This document shows, piece after piece, positions 43,456-52,425 of a DNA stretch of 64,000 nt. The DNA is from Sphingorhabdus sp. EL138 (GTDB taxonomy: Bacteria > Pseudomonadota > Alphaproteobacteria > Sphingomonadales > Sphingomonadaceae). A model generated the notes under the pieces. It had not been told where the DNA came from, did no database searches, and saw only the letters and a program-made list of their open reading frames with translations. The position numbers and the translations under genes were made by a program. Each line of letters opens with the position of its first letter. Position 1 is the first letter of the stretch. The stretch spans positions 105,001 to 169,000 of the forward strand of contig NZ_OGVD01000001.1 of the NCBI RefSeq assembly GCF_900258045.1. Reading direction: 5' to 3'.

Positions 43456-44279
43456 GTGTTTTCGCTAGAACTTGCTTGAGTGCTTGGCAAGTTTGCAAAG
43501 ATCAAAAATTCGACATTGCCTTTGGGTCCCGTAATCGGACTTGTCGCGACACCCTGCACAGCCCATCCGCTCTCGGTCAGCCAATTGCGTATTTTTTCGC
43601 AAACCAGATCATGTACAGCCGGGTCGCGGACCACACCGCCTTTGCCCACATCAGCGCGTTCGGCCTCAAATTGCGGCTTGATCAACGCCACCAGTTCCGC
43701 GCCGGGTTTTGCAAAGGTCAATGGTCGCTCGAGCACTTTGGTGAGCGAGATGAAACTGGCATCGCAGACAATCAGGTCAACCTCTTCGGGGATATGCTCC
43801 GCGGTCAATATCCGTGCGCTGGTCTGTTCGTGAACGACCACGCGCTCATCCTGACGCAGCTTCCAGGCAAGTTGGTTGGTGCCGCTGTCCACCGCGTAGA
43901 CTTTCACTGCACCGCGGCTCAGCATGACATCGGTAAAGCCGCCCGTGCTGCTTCCGACGTCAATTGCAACCATATCGGTCACGGCAATATCGAAATGATC
44001 CAGCGCATGATCCAGCTTTATCCCGCCGCGCGAGACCCAGGGATGATCTTTGCCTTTCAGATTGACGGCAATATCATCGAGATATTTCTGACCGGGCTTA
44101 TCCACTTTCTGGTCACCGACCGTGACTAGCCCAGCCATGATATAGGCCTGGGCCCTGGCGCGGCTTTCTGCCAGACCGCGTTCGACCAATATCTGGTCAA
44201 TCCGCAATTTTTTTGCTTTTGCCTGGCCCACCTCAGCGGGTGGAGCGGTTTTCGCAGGGCGCGTTTCATTTTGTGCCAT
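43452..44279 (-). CDS. tlyA: TlyA-family rRNA 2'-O-methyltransferase
   Basis: 275 aa. An S4 RNA-binding domain is at about 25-85 (LRIDQILVERGLAESRARAQAYIMAGLV, then DKPGQKYLDDI). An FtsJ-type methyltransferase follows, with the SAM loop VAIDVGSSTGGFTDVMLSRGA (about 110-130) and catalytic-type residues in RGGIKLDHALDHF and LIVCDASFISL. Family members methylate 16S and 23S rRNA at cytidine 2'-O; many are annotated as hemolysins from historical assays. It is followed by and coupled to the MscS gene. Whether both rRNAs are targets here cannot be told. Confidence 0.9.
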   Translation of the reverse strand: MAQNETRPAKTAPPAEVGQAKAKKLRIDQILVERGLAESRARAQAYIMAGLVTVGDQKVDKPGQKYLDDIAVNLKGKDHPWVSRGGIKLDHALDHFDIAVTDMVAIDVGSSTGGFTDVMLSRGAVKVYAVDSGTNQLAWKLRQDERVVVHEQTSARILTAEHIPEEVDLIVCDASFISLTKVLERPLTFAKPGAELVALIKPQFEAERADVGKGGVVRDPAVHDLVCEKIRNWLTESGWAVQGVATSPITGPKGNVEFLIFANLPSTQASSSENT

Positions 44280-44328
44280 ATGAAAATGGGACTAGCCGAA
44301 GCATATGGTTTTGACCATATTCGATGTC

Positions 44329-44889
44329 ATGAGAATCACTTTTGCCTTTTCCGCCATATTGTTAGCGGCCGGTTGTTCCGGCGTAGTGCCCGCACCGGCA
44401 CCTGCTCCCGCAGAGACGCAGGTGCCGACCCCCGCTCCTGCACCGACGCCTGCCCCGGCTCCTTCCCCCACACCGCCACCGGAACCGATGCGCGGGGTCT
44501 GGACCGATTGGCCACTGGCGAAAGGAAACTGGGTTTATCGCACGGATGAACGGGGTTCCATCGCACTATTCGGTCCACCCAATATGGAAGCGACATTTTT
44601 GATCCGCTGTGATCAGGGCCGCAATCAATTATTCCTGTCCCGGGAGGGCGTAGTGCCAGCAGGGGCACAAATGACTTTGCGAGCCAGCTCCGGCATGCAG
44701 TCTTATCCAGCTCGCAATAGCGGCGGCCCTCTGGATTATGCGGCGATCGCTCTGCCAGTGACAGATTACATGATGGACCGGATCGCGTTCAGTCGTGGCC
44801 GGTTTGCGGTTGAAACAACCGGATTGCGCTCTCTTGCCATTCCAATCTGGCCCGAATTTACCCGTGTTGTAGAGGATTGCCGTCGCTAG
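44329..44889 (+). CDS. Lipoprotein with Ala-Pro-rich linker, unknown function
   Basis: 186 aa with a short lipoprotein signal peptide (RITFAFSAILLAAGC; Cys at about residue 17). A linker of about 40 residues of repeated PAPAPTP type follows, then a C-terminal beta-rich domain of about 130 residues (WVYRTDERGSIALFGPPNMEATFLIRCDQ, then FAVETTGLRSLAIPIWPEFTRVVEDC) with a pair of Cys that could form a disulfide. The start at 44329 is preferred over ATG 44305 as it begins the signal peptide; neither has a strong ribosome site. The domain is widespread in sphingomonads as a hypothetical protein. It diverges from tlyA. Confidence 0.75.
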   Translation: MRITFAFSAILLAAGCSGVVPAPAPAPAETQVPTPAPAPTPAPAPSPTPPPEPMRGVWTDWPLAKGNWVYRTDERGSIALFGPPNMEATFLIRCDQGRNQLFLSREGVVPAGAQMTLRASSGMQSYPARNSGGPLDYAAIALPVTDYMMDRIAFSRGRFAVETTGLRSLAIPIWPEFTRVVEDCRR

Positions 44890-45050
44890 TCCTGTGCAAT
44901 GAACAGGTTTCAGCCGAGCGGTGAGGCTGATGCGACAAGTCTGTTTTTGGACGGAACGCCGAATTCTGACAGCAAAATAAAATAATTCAAGTCTTGTTCG
45001 CACATGACGAATGATTCACATTCGAATCGTCGAACAAGCGGAGATTTTCA

Positions 45051-45155
45051 ATGCAACAGTTCGTATCTTATCAACAAGCGAAAGGAGGTGGTCCGATGTC
45101 TCATGGTTCAGCACAGGGGTCGGAAAAATCCGTTCGGGGGACATATTTGATCTAA
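45051..45155 (+). CDS. Possible micro-gene with a perfect ribosome site
   Basis: A 34-codon frame (MQQFVSYQQAKGGGPMSHG... to TYLI) or its 19-codon tail starting at ATG 45096. The second start is preceded by AAAGGAGGTG (45081-45090), the best Shine-Dalgarno sequence in the window, at ideal spacing. A strong intrinsic terminator on the same strand follows at 45204-45240 and no other gene is there for it to serve except the lipoprotein 310 bases upstream. The peptide itself has no recognisable domain. It could be a leader peptide, a small protein or simply a ribosome-binding decoy in an RNA. Confidence 0.4.
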   Translation: MQQFVSYQQAKGGGPMSHGSAQGSEKSVRGTYLI

Positions 45156-45203
45156 AGATCAAGTTTCCCGGCAGCGGCACTTCCAACCGCTGACCCATGC
45201 TTA

Positions 45204-45240
45204 GAGGCTGTTGATCCGAGAGATTGACAGCCTCTTTTCA
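45204..45240 (+). terminator. Intrinsic terminator
   Basis: Stem GAGGCTG (45204-45210) / CAGCCTC (45228-45234) followed by TTTTC. The opposite strand has no T-run, so it acts on the plus strand. It ends the transcript that holds the micro-gene or the long 3' end of the lipoprotein gene, and lies just beyond the stop of the convergent DUF2721 gene. Confidence 0.75.
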
Positions 45241-45699
45241 TTTTTGCGGGTCACTTCGCTCAAGAAACTCTTCGCGGATCATGAAGTCACGAACGCCTAT
45301 ACGGACCTCTCGCAGAAACTGGACGAGGGCAATCGACAGCAAGCTCATCGCGATAATGAAGGAACCGGCGATCACTCCGGAAAGATTGAAACCGGTCAGC
45401 CCCATAACAAACAGCAGGCCAATGAGAATACAGGCGACGATAGCGCTGATAACGCTGAGATAGATTGCGCTGTTTACGATTTTGATCCGGAGCTGCAGAT
45501 CATGCAGCTCGTCGACAATGCATTGATGCTCATGGCCTTCGGTTTCGTTGAACAGGTTCTGCAATATACGAGACCGGTCAATAATCCGCGCCAATCGGCC
45601 CGCAAAAAGGCTCAGCATGCCCCCGACGGCCACCAACAGAAAAGCCGGTGCCAGTGCGGTTTGCAATACCGTGATAATGTCGCCCTGCCCCAATGCCAT
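45238..45699 (-). CDS. DUF2721-family membrane protein
   Basis: 153 aa with three hydrophobic helices (about 15-32, 83-105 and 108-130) and the DUF2721 (PF11026) pattern: LAPAFLLVAVGGMLSLFAGRLARIIDRSR near the start, and a soluble region of about 40 residues with EHQCIVDELHDLQLRIKIV. Function unknown. It is the last gene of the argH operon, 18 bases after the siroheme gene, and this arrangement looks incidental rather than functional. Confidence 0.8.
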   Translation of the reverse strand: MALGQGDIITVLQTALAPAFLLVAVGGMLSLFAGRLARIIDRSRILQNLFNETEGHEHQCIVDELHDLQLRIKIVNSAIYLSVISAIVACILIGLLFVMGLTGFNLSGVIAGSFIIAMSLLSIALVQFLREVRIGVRDFMIREEFLERSDPQK

Positions 45700-45717
45700 A
45701 TAAACCCCTTGCTCCGC

Positions 45718-46488
45718 CTATCCGTATCGTATCACCAATGTCAGTCCTGTGACCTGTGTGGCATCAAACGTACCCAAATCAAAACGTTCGGCGTCCGCGC
45801 GCGCTCGGACCAATATGGCCTCCGGTACACTGGCGTCCGCATAGATCACATCGGCCTGACCCAATAGCCGCGCCTGTTTGATCGTCAGATCGTCGGGGTC
45901 AGCGCTGTGTAGATTGAGTTCGATCACTCCGGTCTGATTGCCTGCCGCTGGATCGGCGAGCCAAAGGTCAATGGCCTGTGCATCATGATCGGCAAACGGG
46001 TCGAGCGTTCCCCCGGGATTGAGTGCTGCATCAATCGCACGGCGACGGTCGGCTCCATCTGGCCAACCGTTTTTAATCCGGTCGCGGGCAGCGAACAAAC
46101 CACGAGCCAGCTGTCCCAATCCCGCAGGCAGCATCTGTTCCAATCGCTGGCGCACGGCCTTGGCAAGACCTGCTGATGCACCGCCCGTTCCAATGGCGAT
46201 AAGCACCGGATCGCGATCGACAATGGCGGGCGTAGTGTAATCACAAAGCGCCGAGCGATCGACGGCATTGACCAACAAGCCGCGCGCTTTCAGGCGCTCG
46301 ACCGCTGCCGCTGCTTCATCATCATCTTCAAGAGCAACGACCGCCAAGGCAGCATCGGCGTTTTCATCACCGGTGATTATAGCACCAGCGCGTTCGTAGA
46401 GCCGCCGCTTAGCATCTGCCATTTCTCCGCTGCCGAGCAATATGACTTTGCGGCCTTTCAACGTCACGAAGATCGGTAGCTGGTCCAT
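45718..46488 (-). CDS. Siroheme synthase N-terminal-type (precorrin-2 dehydrogenase) with a degenerate methyltransferase tail
   Basis: 256 aa. The N-terminal 100 residues have the dinucleotide-binding start of the SirC/CysG-N family (KVILLGSGEMADAKRRLYERAGA) and the following LVNAVDRSALCDYTTPAIVDRDPVLIAIGTGGASAGLAKAVRQRLEQ, where the Asp/Ser-Gly turn is typical. It would oxidise precorrin-2 and insert iron to make siroheme for sulfite or nitrite reductase. Residues 190-256 (GVIELNLHSADPDDLTIKQARLLGQADVIYAD) resemble the first part of the SUMT methyltransferase (DPxLLTLKALRxLxxADVVLYD), but that domain is cut short and cannot be active. It starts 3 bases after lysA. Confidence 0.82.
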   Translation of the reverse strand: MDQLPIFVTLKGRKVILLGSGEMADAKRRLYERAGAIITGDENADAALAVVALEDDDEAAAAVERLKARGLLVNAVDRSALCDYTTPAIVDRDPVLIAIGTGGASAGLAKAVRQRLEQMLPAGLGQLARGLFAARDRIKNGWPDGADRRRAIDAALNPGGTLDPFADHDAQAIDLWLADPAAGNQTGVIELNLHSADPDDLTIKQARLLGQADVIYADASVPEAILVRARADAERFDLGTFDATQVTGLTLVIRYG

Positions 46489-46491
46489 GGT

Positions 46492-47751
46492 CTATTTCAG
46501 CCAGTCGGGCACATGCTCTGCGGCCATGATGGTCGCTGGTTCTATCCGCTCTGCCACTACGGCATATTTGTCGCCATCGACCAGCACCTCGGGAACCAGT
46601 GGACGGCTGTTATAGGTATTGGCCATGGTCGCTCCATAGGCACCTGCGGTTCGGAAAATACCAAGATCATCGGTTTGCACCCGGTCCACCTCGCGTTCCT
46701 TGGCGAAGATATCACTGCTTTCGCAAATCGGACCGACAATGGATGCAGTCATGGTATCGCCAGATGGCTGGACGGCTTCGAAATGGTGCCAGGCATCATA
46801 AATGGCCGGTCGCATCAGATCATTCATCGCGGCATCGACAATCACAAAGTCGCTGTTCACGCCGGGTTTGATCCGAATGACCTGTGTCATCATCACACCG
46901 CTGTTACCCGCAATCACCCGGCCGGGCTCAAACATCAACGTCACGTCCCACCCCTGGGTCACACGCGCGACCATTGCTCCGTAATCGGCCGGACTGGGGG
47001 GATTTTCCTCTGGCTTATAGGGCACACCAAGACCGCCGCCGAGATCGACATGCGTGATTTCGTGACCCGCAGCGCGCAGGTCACTGACCAATTGCCCCAT
47101 GCGCACGTAGCATTTTTCCAGCGGGTCGAGTTTTTGTAGCTGGCTGCCAATATGTACCGCAACACCGCGCAGGTTCAGCCCTTCAAGCTTGGATAGGCGC
47201 TCAAAAATTTCGGGTGCTACATCAATCGCGACGCCGAATTTATTCTCCGCTTTACCGGTGGAGATCTTCGCATGGGTGCCTGCATCGACATCGGGATTGA
47301 CGCGCAGCGTTGCAGAGGCTCTTTCACCGCGCGCCGCGGCAATTTCCGCCAGCATCTGGCCTTCTTCTTCGGACTCGAGGTTGAATTGTCCAATCGCTTT
47401 TTCGAGGCCGAGTGTGAGTTCGGCGCGGCTTTTGCCAACGCCCGAAAACACGATATCTTCAGCCTTCATACCTGCCGCCAGAGCACGCTCCAATTCACCG
47501 CCGGAGACCACGTCGGCGCCATAACCCTGATTGGCAAGAATTTTCAGCACCGCGAGATTGGGATTGGATTTCACCGCAAAGGCCAGATGGACCTTGCCAG
47601 CATCTTTTAATCCTTCCCGAAATACGCGAGCATGACGCTCCAGCGTGGCGCGGGAATAAACATAAACGGGCGTGCCAACCTGATCGGCAATGTCCGGGAG
47701 CGCAACATCTTCGGCATGCAGCACGCCATCTTTAAGTTGAAAATGGTCCAT
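46492..47751 (-). CDS. lysA: Diaminopimelate decarboxylase
   Basis: 419 aa, the normal length. The PLP-binding Lys is in FAVKSNPNLAVLKIL (about residue 62). The glycine loop is in DLGGGLGVPY, the active-site Cys from the other subunit in PICESSDIFAKERE (about 343), and the closing motif in GAYGATMANTYNSRP (about 372). It is the last step of lysine synthesis: meso-diaminopimelate to lysine and CO2, in the cytoplasm. dapB, another gene of the pathway, is at 62470 in this window. It is in the argH-lipoprotein-lysA operon, 42 bases after the lipoprotein gene. Confidence 0.96.
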   Translation of the reverse strand: MDHFQLKDGVLHAEDVALPDIADQVGTPVYVYSRATLERHARVFREGLKDAGKVHLAFAVKSNPNLAVLKILANQGYGADVVSGGELERALAAGMKAEDIVFSGVGKSRAELTLGLEKAIGQFNLESEEEGQMLAEIAAARGERASATLRVNPDVDAGTHAKISTGKAENKFGVAIDVAPEIFERLSKLEGLNLRGVAVHIGSQLQKLDPLEKCYVRMGQLVSDLRAAGHEITHVDLGGGLGVPYKPEENPPSPADYGAMVARVTQGWDVTLMFEPGRVIAGNSGVMMTQVIRIKPGVNSDFVIVDAAMNDLMRPAIYDAWHHFEAVQPSGDTMTASIVGPICESSDIFAKEREVDRVQTDDLGIFRTAGAYGATMANTYNSRPLVPEVLVDGDKYAVVAERIEPATIMAAEHVPDWLK

Positions 47752-47793
47752 CGGGCGGGGCTTTCGGATTTAGATAGTAGAGGAAATGCAGTC

Positions 47794-48042
47794 TTAGCCA
47801 GGCGGCGGCAGGTCGAATTTATCATCTTGCCGTTTCTCCGAACGGCGCAGCAGTTCATCGCTGCGCTCGGGCTGTGCCTGGGTGGAGGGGGTGATCAATT
47901 CTTCACCGGTAGGCCTTTCTGCCTCACCATAAACGGGCGCCGGAAGCGACTGCCCTTTGGCCGGTTCCAATGTCCCGCGATTGCCGCAGGCAGAAACAAT
48001 GACCAGTGAAGCGATAACCGCTATTTTTCCAAAATTGTTCAT
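47794..48042 (-). CDS. Small lipoprotein between argH and lysA (LptM/YifL type)
   Basis: 82 aa. A signal peptide ends in the lipobox VSAC (Cys about residue 19), followed by [27 protein letters not shown] and a hydrophilic Pro-rich tail. The short proline- and glycine-rich lipoprotein placed directly between argH and lysA is a widely conserved arrangement; in E. coli the relative (LptM, formerly YifL) helps the LPS-assembly protein LptD fold. Whether this one does the same is inference from position and shape only. Its start overlaps the argH stop by 4 bases. Confidence 0.75.
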   Translation of the reverse strand: MNNFGKIAVIASLVIVSACGNRGTLEPAKGQSLPAPVYGEAERPTGEELITPSTQAQPERSDELLRRSEKRQDDKFDLPPPG

Positions 48043-49409
48043 AACCGATTCGTCTGTTCCAGTTCCGCGATCCGCTGTCTTACCTGCTCCGGCGCGGTTC
48101 CGCCATAGCTGGTTCGGCTGGCCACCGAGCCTTCGACGCTCAAATCCGGCATATCATACCCTTCAACCCTGGCATCAATTGCGACAAGGTCGGCAGGCGT
48201 CAGGTCTGCAAGGCCGCATCCGCGCTCCTCGCACAGCTTTACCGCAGCCCCGGTAATATGATGTGCTTCCCGGAACGGGATGTTGACATCCCGCACCAAC
48301 CAGTCGGCAAGATCAGTTGCAGTTGAAAAGCCGCTGTCAGCAGCAGCGCGCATCCGTTCAGGTACAAAAGTCACACTCTCGACAATGCCGGTCATTGCAG
48401 CAAGCGAAAGGCCAAGCAGATCATGTGCCTCGAATACCGGCGGCTTGTCGTCCTGCATATCCTTGGAATAGGCAAGTGGCAGGCCTTTCATGGTCATCAT
48501 CAAAGCGTTGAGGCATCCGATAATCCGGCCAGCATGTCCGCGCACCAGTTCCGCCGCGTCAGGATTGCGTTTTTGCGGCATGATGGAGCTGCCGGTGGAC
48601 CATTGATCGGACAATTTCACAAAACCAAACGGCTGAGATGCCCAGATAATGACCTCTTCCGCCAGCCGCGATAAATGAAGCGCTGTTTGTGATGCAGCCA
48701 TCAGATAATCGAGCGCAAAATCACGGTCGGAGACACTGTCCATCGAATTGGCTGTTGCTGCACCAAAATCCAAAGCCTCGGCAGTCATCTGCCGATCGTT
48801 GGGAAAGCCGGTACCGGCAAGCGCAGCAGCACCTAGTGGGCATTCATCCAAACGCTGTTTGGCCGCCCAGAAACGGCTACTGTCACGAGCAAACATTTCA
48901 TAATAGGCCAGCAGATGGTGCCCCATGGTAATCGGCTGTGCAACCTGCAGATGGGTAAAGCCGGGCATGATCGTATCGGCTTGTTCCTTGGCCCGGGTAA
49001 TCAGCGCTTCCCTGAGATTCCAAAGACCGCCGGACACATCATCCATGGCATCGCGCACCCAAAGGCGGAACGACGTCGCAACCTGATCATTGCGCGAGCG
49101 CGCCGTATGCAACCGCCCGGCCACCGGGCCGACAATCTCGGTCAGCCGCGCTTCAATCGTCATATGAATATCTTCAAGGTCAAGATTCTCAGGAACGCCG
49201 TCAGTTTCATATTCCCCGGCGATCTGATTGAGGCCTTCGATGATCTTCGCTGCGTCTTCCGCCTCGACAATGCCCTGCTTTGCAAGCATCTCAACATGAG
49301 CGAGCGATGCGCGAATGTCCTGGCGCCATAATTTCTTGTCGAACGGGATAGACGCGTTTATCTCGCGCATGATTGACGAGGGGCCGTCGGCAAACCTGCC
49401 GCCCCACAT
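48039..49409 (-). CDS. argH: Argininosuccinate lyase
   Basis: 456 aa, the usual length. The fumarase/lyase signature is [15 protein letters not shown] (about residues 274-288), with the mobile-loop catalytic Ser. N-terminal [24 protein letters not shown] and the [17 protein letters not shown] region (about 103-119) are diagnostic. It cleaves argininosuccinate to arginine and fumarate, the last step of arginine synthesis. It is the first gene of the operon argH-lipoprotein-lysA-siroheme-DUF2721 and diverges from the TlpA gene, 43 bases apart. Confidence 0.96.
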   Translation of the reverse strand: MWGGRFADGPSSIMREINASIPFDKKLWRQDIRASLAHVEMLAKQGIVEAEDAAKIIEGLNQIAGEYETDGVPENLDLEDIHMTIEARLTEIVGPVAGRLHTARSRNDQVATSFRLWVRDAMDDVSGGLWNLREALITRAKEQADTIMPGFTHLQVAQPITMGHHLLAYYEMFARDSSRFWAAKQRLDECPLGAAALAGTGFPNDRQMTAEALDFGAATANSMDSVSDRDFALDYLMAASQTALHLSRLAEEVIIWASQPFGFVKLSDQWSTGSSIMPQKRNPDAAELVRGHAGRIIGCLNALMMTMKGLPLAYSKDMQDDKPPVFEAHDLLGLSLAAMTGIVESVTFVPERMRAAADSGFSTATDLADWLVRDVNIPFREAHHITGAAVKLCEERGCGLADLTPADLVAIDARVEGYDMPDLSVEGSVASRTSYGGTAPEQVRQRIAELEQTNRL

Positions 49410-49452
49410 TGTGTTGGAACTCTGGCTGTTGGAATCTGATGTGCGATTAGTG

Positions 49453-50046
49453 ATGCGATTATTCCTGTTTCTGTCCCTGCCTGTAATGCTCGTTGGGTGT
49501 AATGACCAATCTGGCGATAGGCAATCCGATGAAGTGGGGCAAGGTTATGATGGCACTGTGCAGAGTGAAACCATCGAAAGTCACAGCGGCCTTGTCGGTC
49601 GTCTTGATATTTCCAAGCGCGGCAGCCCGATGGTCGACACCCCGTTCAAGGACCCGGATGGCAAGACAGTCAGTCTGTCAGACTTTGTCGGCAAACCGGT
49701 ACTGGTAAACATATGGGCGACATGGTGTGCGCCTTGTATCGTTGAAATGCCGATGCTGGATGAACTGGCGGCACGGGAAAAGGATCGGCTGAAAGTCCTT
49801 GTCGTTTCACAGGATATTCAGGGCGCTGAGAAGGTCGACCCGTTCTTTGCCAAGGCGAATTTCAATGAGCTGGAGGCCTATACCGATCAGGAAAACGGCC
49901 TGAGTTTCGGATTCGGATCGGGGCTAATGCCGACCACCGTGCTGTATGATGCCAGTGGTGCGGAGGTATGGCGGGTATTAGGTGCCATGGATTGGGATGG
50001 TGCAAGAGCCGCGATGTTGATGGAAGAGACACTGGCCGAGAGTTAG
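49453..50046 (+). CDS. TlpA-like thioredoxin-fold lipoprotein
   Basis: 197 aa. The signal peptide ends in VGC (lipobox LPVMLVGC, Cys about residue 16). The thioredoxin fold spans about 60-195, with the redox pair in [21 protein letters not shown] (about 91-111; Cys-Ala-Pro-Cys) and cis-Pro in [12 protein letters not shown]. It sits on the periplasmic side, anchored by lipid, and likely reduces disulfides in cytochrome c maturation or a similar process. The start at 49453 is chosen over a much longer upstream frame that overlaps argH. Placement divergent from argH is common in sphingomonads. Confidence 0.87.
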   Translation: MRLFLFLSLPVMLVGCNDQSGDRQSDEVGQGYDGTVQSETIESHSGLVGRLDISKRGSPMVDTPFKDPDGKTVSLSDFVGKPVLVNIWATWCAPCIVEMPMLDELAAREKDRLKVLVVSQDIQGAEKVDPFFAKANFNELEAYTDQENGLSFGFGSGLMPTTVLYDASGAEVWRVLGAMDWDGARAAMLMEETLAES

Positions 50047-50083
50047 TTGGAATCGAAGCTCTTGGCGGGAGGAGTCTTTATTG

Positions 50084-50302
50084 ACCTCAAGCGCCGGGCG
50101 CGGGCATCCGCCCGCTTGGCTGTCGCGCCATAAGGCGCGGCGGCCGGTCGGCCTTGCCTCGCTACGCTCGGACGATGCTCTTTAGGTTTAACCAGTTAAA
50201 TCTGTCACCAGACCGACGCGAAGCGTCGGCAAGCGCGACCGCGCGCCCGAGCTTATGCGAGGAAAGCCAAGCGGGCGGATGCCCGCGCCCGGCGCTTGAG
50301 GT
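50084..50302. repeat. 219-bp near-palindromic element beside tRNA-Val
   Basis: The ends are perfect 38-bp inverted repeats (50084-50121 and 50265-50302), beginning ACCTCAAGCGCCGGGCGCGG. The inner arms continue to pair imperfectly (CGCGCCATAAGGCG against CGCATAAGCTCGGGCG and so on), and the exact centre is the palindrome TTTAAC-CA-GTTAAA at 50187-50200. It could fold into a single long cruciform. It lies 18 bases past the 3' end of the tRNA. Size and structure fit a MITE or a REP-like element; no transposase is present. Confidence 0.75.
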
Positions 50303-50320
50303 AAAAAGAGAATCAAAAAA

Positions 50321-50396
<76 letters not shown>

Positions 50397-50916
50397 TTGC
50401 ATGAGGCCAGCCCATGAAGTGTTCGGGGCCATTGCCAAATCATGAGGGCTTTGGCAAGCACCTTTCCGCAGGCTTTTTCAAAATATCAAAATACCAGTCA
50501 TGTGCAGATGTCCGTGCATCTCGATTTTGTAACATGATGCAAAACCTACGGTCACACCGCGATTCGCAGCTTATACCTGATTATCCACAGAATATATTTT
50601 TTTTGTTTCAATGGTTTAGTTAGAATATTCGATTTTTCCTGAGCTTGCCGCTGTCAATCAAATTATTTCATTTTTTTTACACCAGCGGCCTTGCTCGACT
50701 CGTTCTTACGCGCTTACTAAGAGGCATCGGCTGGCGGCTAAGGATTCGACAATCCTGGCCTCTATGACATTGAAAAAAGTACCGTTGAAAACGAGTTTTC
50801 AGCATAAGGTTTTCTGTGTCCCGCGTTTCCTTTGGCTGGGAATCATTGGGAAGCGCAGCAAATTGTCCAGTCGATGAGCGGCCCCGCGATGACGCGGGTA
50901 AGAGATAAATCGGGGG
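50397..50916. promoter_or_regulatory. dnaA upstream region with a DnaA box and AT-rich tract
   Basis: 520 bases with no gene. It holds one perfect DnaA box TTATCCACA (50581-50589), followed at once by an AT-rich tract (about 50590-50690: ATATATTTTTTTTG, TTAGTTAGAATATTCG, ATTATTTCATTTTTTTTAC). Near the gene there is a hairpin CCCGCG-ATGA-CGCGGG (50883-50898), 18 bases before the ATG. One box with an AT-rich segment fits autoregulation by DnaA or part of an origin; more boxes are not seen, so an origin is not claimed. Confidence 0.45.
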
Positions 50917-52374
50917 ATGTTAGTGGTACAAAGATCAGGAAAAGCGGGCACCAATCCAGCCACAAAGGCGACAACAGCGAAAGTGCGTATTCAGGATTCA
51001 CAAAGTCAGGATGATGTTGCATCTCAGCTGACTGATACATGGCAGACAATATGTTCCGGCCTGCGCCGTGATCTGGGTGCACAAATTTTTGGTCAGTGGA
51101 TAAAGCCAATTAAACTTGCTCGATTCGATTCGGACAGCGGTGAATTGCAGCTGGTCCTGCCTTCCGAATTTGCGGCCAATTGGGTACGCGAACGCTACGC
51201 AGAGCGATTGGCATTGGCTTGGAAGGCTCATTCTACTGACGTAAAAAATATCAGTTTTTCGGCCAAGGCCGGCACCGCGCGCATCGCAAAGGTAAAAAAA
51301 GACAAAGCCGTTGCCAATGAAGCAATTGCCAAGACTTCATCCGGAAAATTCCAGCTCGATCTTGATCCCCGGATGACCTTTGATGAGTTTATCGCAGGAC
51401 ATAGCAATGTTCTGGCGCTCAATGCATCACAGCGCATGGCGTCTCCCGAAAAACCACTATTCAGCCCATTATATCTGCAGTCTTCTACCGGTCAGGGAAA
51501 AACCCATTTAATGCATGCGATTGGCCATGCTTACCGGACCGAATTTCCGAGCGCACGGGTCATCTACATGTCTGCCGAGCGTTTCATGGTAGAATTTGTG
51601 TCAGCCATGCGGCGCAATGAGGCCATGGAATTTAAGGCGGCGCTGCGAGAAGCAGATCTTTTGATGATTGATGATATCCAGTTCATCGTCGGCAAGATTT
51701 CTACACAGGAAGAGTTTCTTCATACCGTCGATTCCCTGATCAGCCGGGGCAAGCGGGTGGTCGTCGCTGCCGATCGTCCGCCACAGGCATTGGACGGCGT
51801 AGACCAACGGCTATTGTCACGCCTGTCCATGGGGCTGGTCGCTGACATACAATCGGCAGGTCTCGAGTTGCGCCGCGACATTTTGCAGCATCGTCTTGCC
51901 AGCTTGCCGCATCAGGAAGTGTCCGAGGATGTCGTAGAATTTCTCGCACGCACGATAAGTCGCAACCTGCGGGAGCTGGAAGGAGGCCTCAACAAACTGC
52001 TTGCTTACGCTCAACTGACCGGCAGACCTATCACCAAGGAATTGGCTGAGGAACAGTTGTCGGACATATTGAGCGCTTGCCGCCGCCGGATTACGATTGA
52101 CGAAATCCAGCGCACAGTATGCGAATATTATCGCCTTGACCGCAACGAGATGTCATCCAAGCGCCGTGCTCGCGCGGTTGCCCGCCCTCGTCAGGTGGCC
52201 ATGTATCTCGCCAAGGTAATGACCCCGCGAAGCTATCCCGAAATTGGCCGAAAATTCGGTGGACGCGATCACAGCACGGTTATCCATGCCGTGAAGCTGG
52301 TCGAACAATTGCGCGGTGAAGATACCGAGATGGACAATGATGTAAGGATGTTGCTCCGTCAGCTCGAAAGCTGA
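50917..52374 (+). CDS. dnaA: Chromosomal replication initiator DnaA
   Basis: 485 aa. Domain I (about 38-110: WQTICSGLRRDLGAQIFGQWIKPIKL) is followed by a short linker, then the AAA+ ATPase (about 150-360), with Walker A SSTGQGKTHLMHAIG and Walker B LLMIDDIQFI, the arginine-rich sensor region and YMSAERFMVEF. Domain IV (about 375-485) binds DNA through the signature GGRDHSTVIHAVKLVEQ. It binds DnaA boxes and opens the origin. The Walker A lacks the usual first Gly (Ser instead), which is common in alphaproteobacterial DnaA. CGGGGG just upstream of the ATG is the ribosome site. Confidence 0.97.
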   Translation: MLVVQRSGKAGTNPATKATTAKVRIQDSQSQDDVASQLTDTWQTICSGLRRDLGAQIFGQWIKPIKLARFDSDSGELQLVLPSEFAANWVRERYAERLALAWKAHSTDVKNISFSAKAGTARIAKVKKDKAVANEAIAKTSSGKFQLDLDPRMTFDEFIAGHSNVLALNASQRMASPEKPLFSPLYLQSSTGQGKTHLMHAIGHAYRTEFPSARVIYMSAERFMVEFVSAMRRNEAMEFKAALREADLLMIDDIQFIVGKISTQEEFLHTVDSLISRGKRVVVAADRPPQALDGVDQRLLSRLSMGLVADIQSAGLELRRDILQHRLASLPHQEVSEDVVEFLARTISRNLRELEGGLNKLLAYAQLTGRPITKELAEEQLSDILSACRRRITIDEIQRTVCEYYRLDRNEMSSKRRARAVARPRQVAMYLAKVMTPRSYPEIGRKFGGRDHSTVIHAVKLVEQLRGEDTEMDNDVRMLLRQLES

Positions 52375-52425
52375 CAGAACACGGAAACGTCCTGTTCAAT
52401 CAAAGGGTGGAAACTTAAAAGTCGG

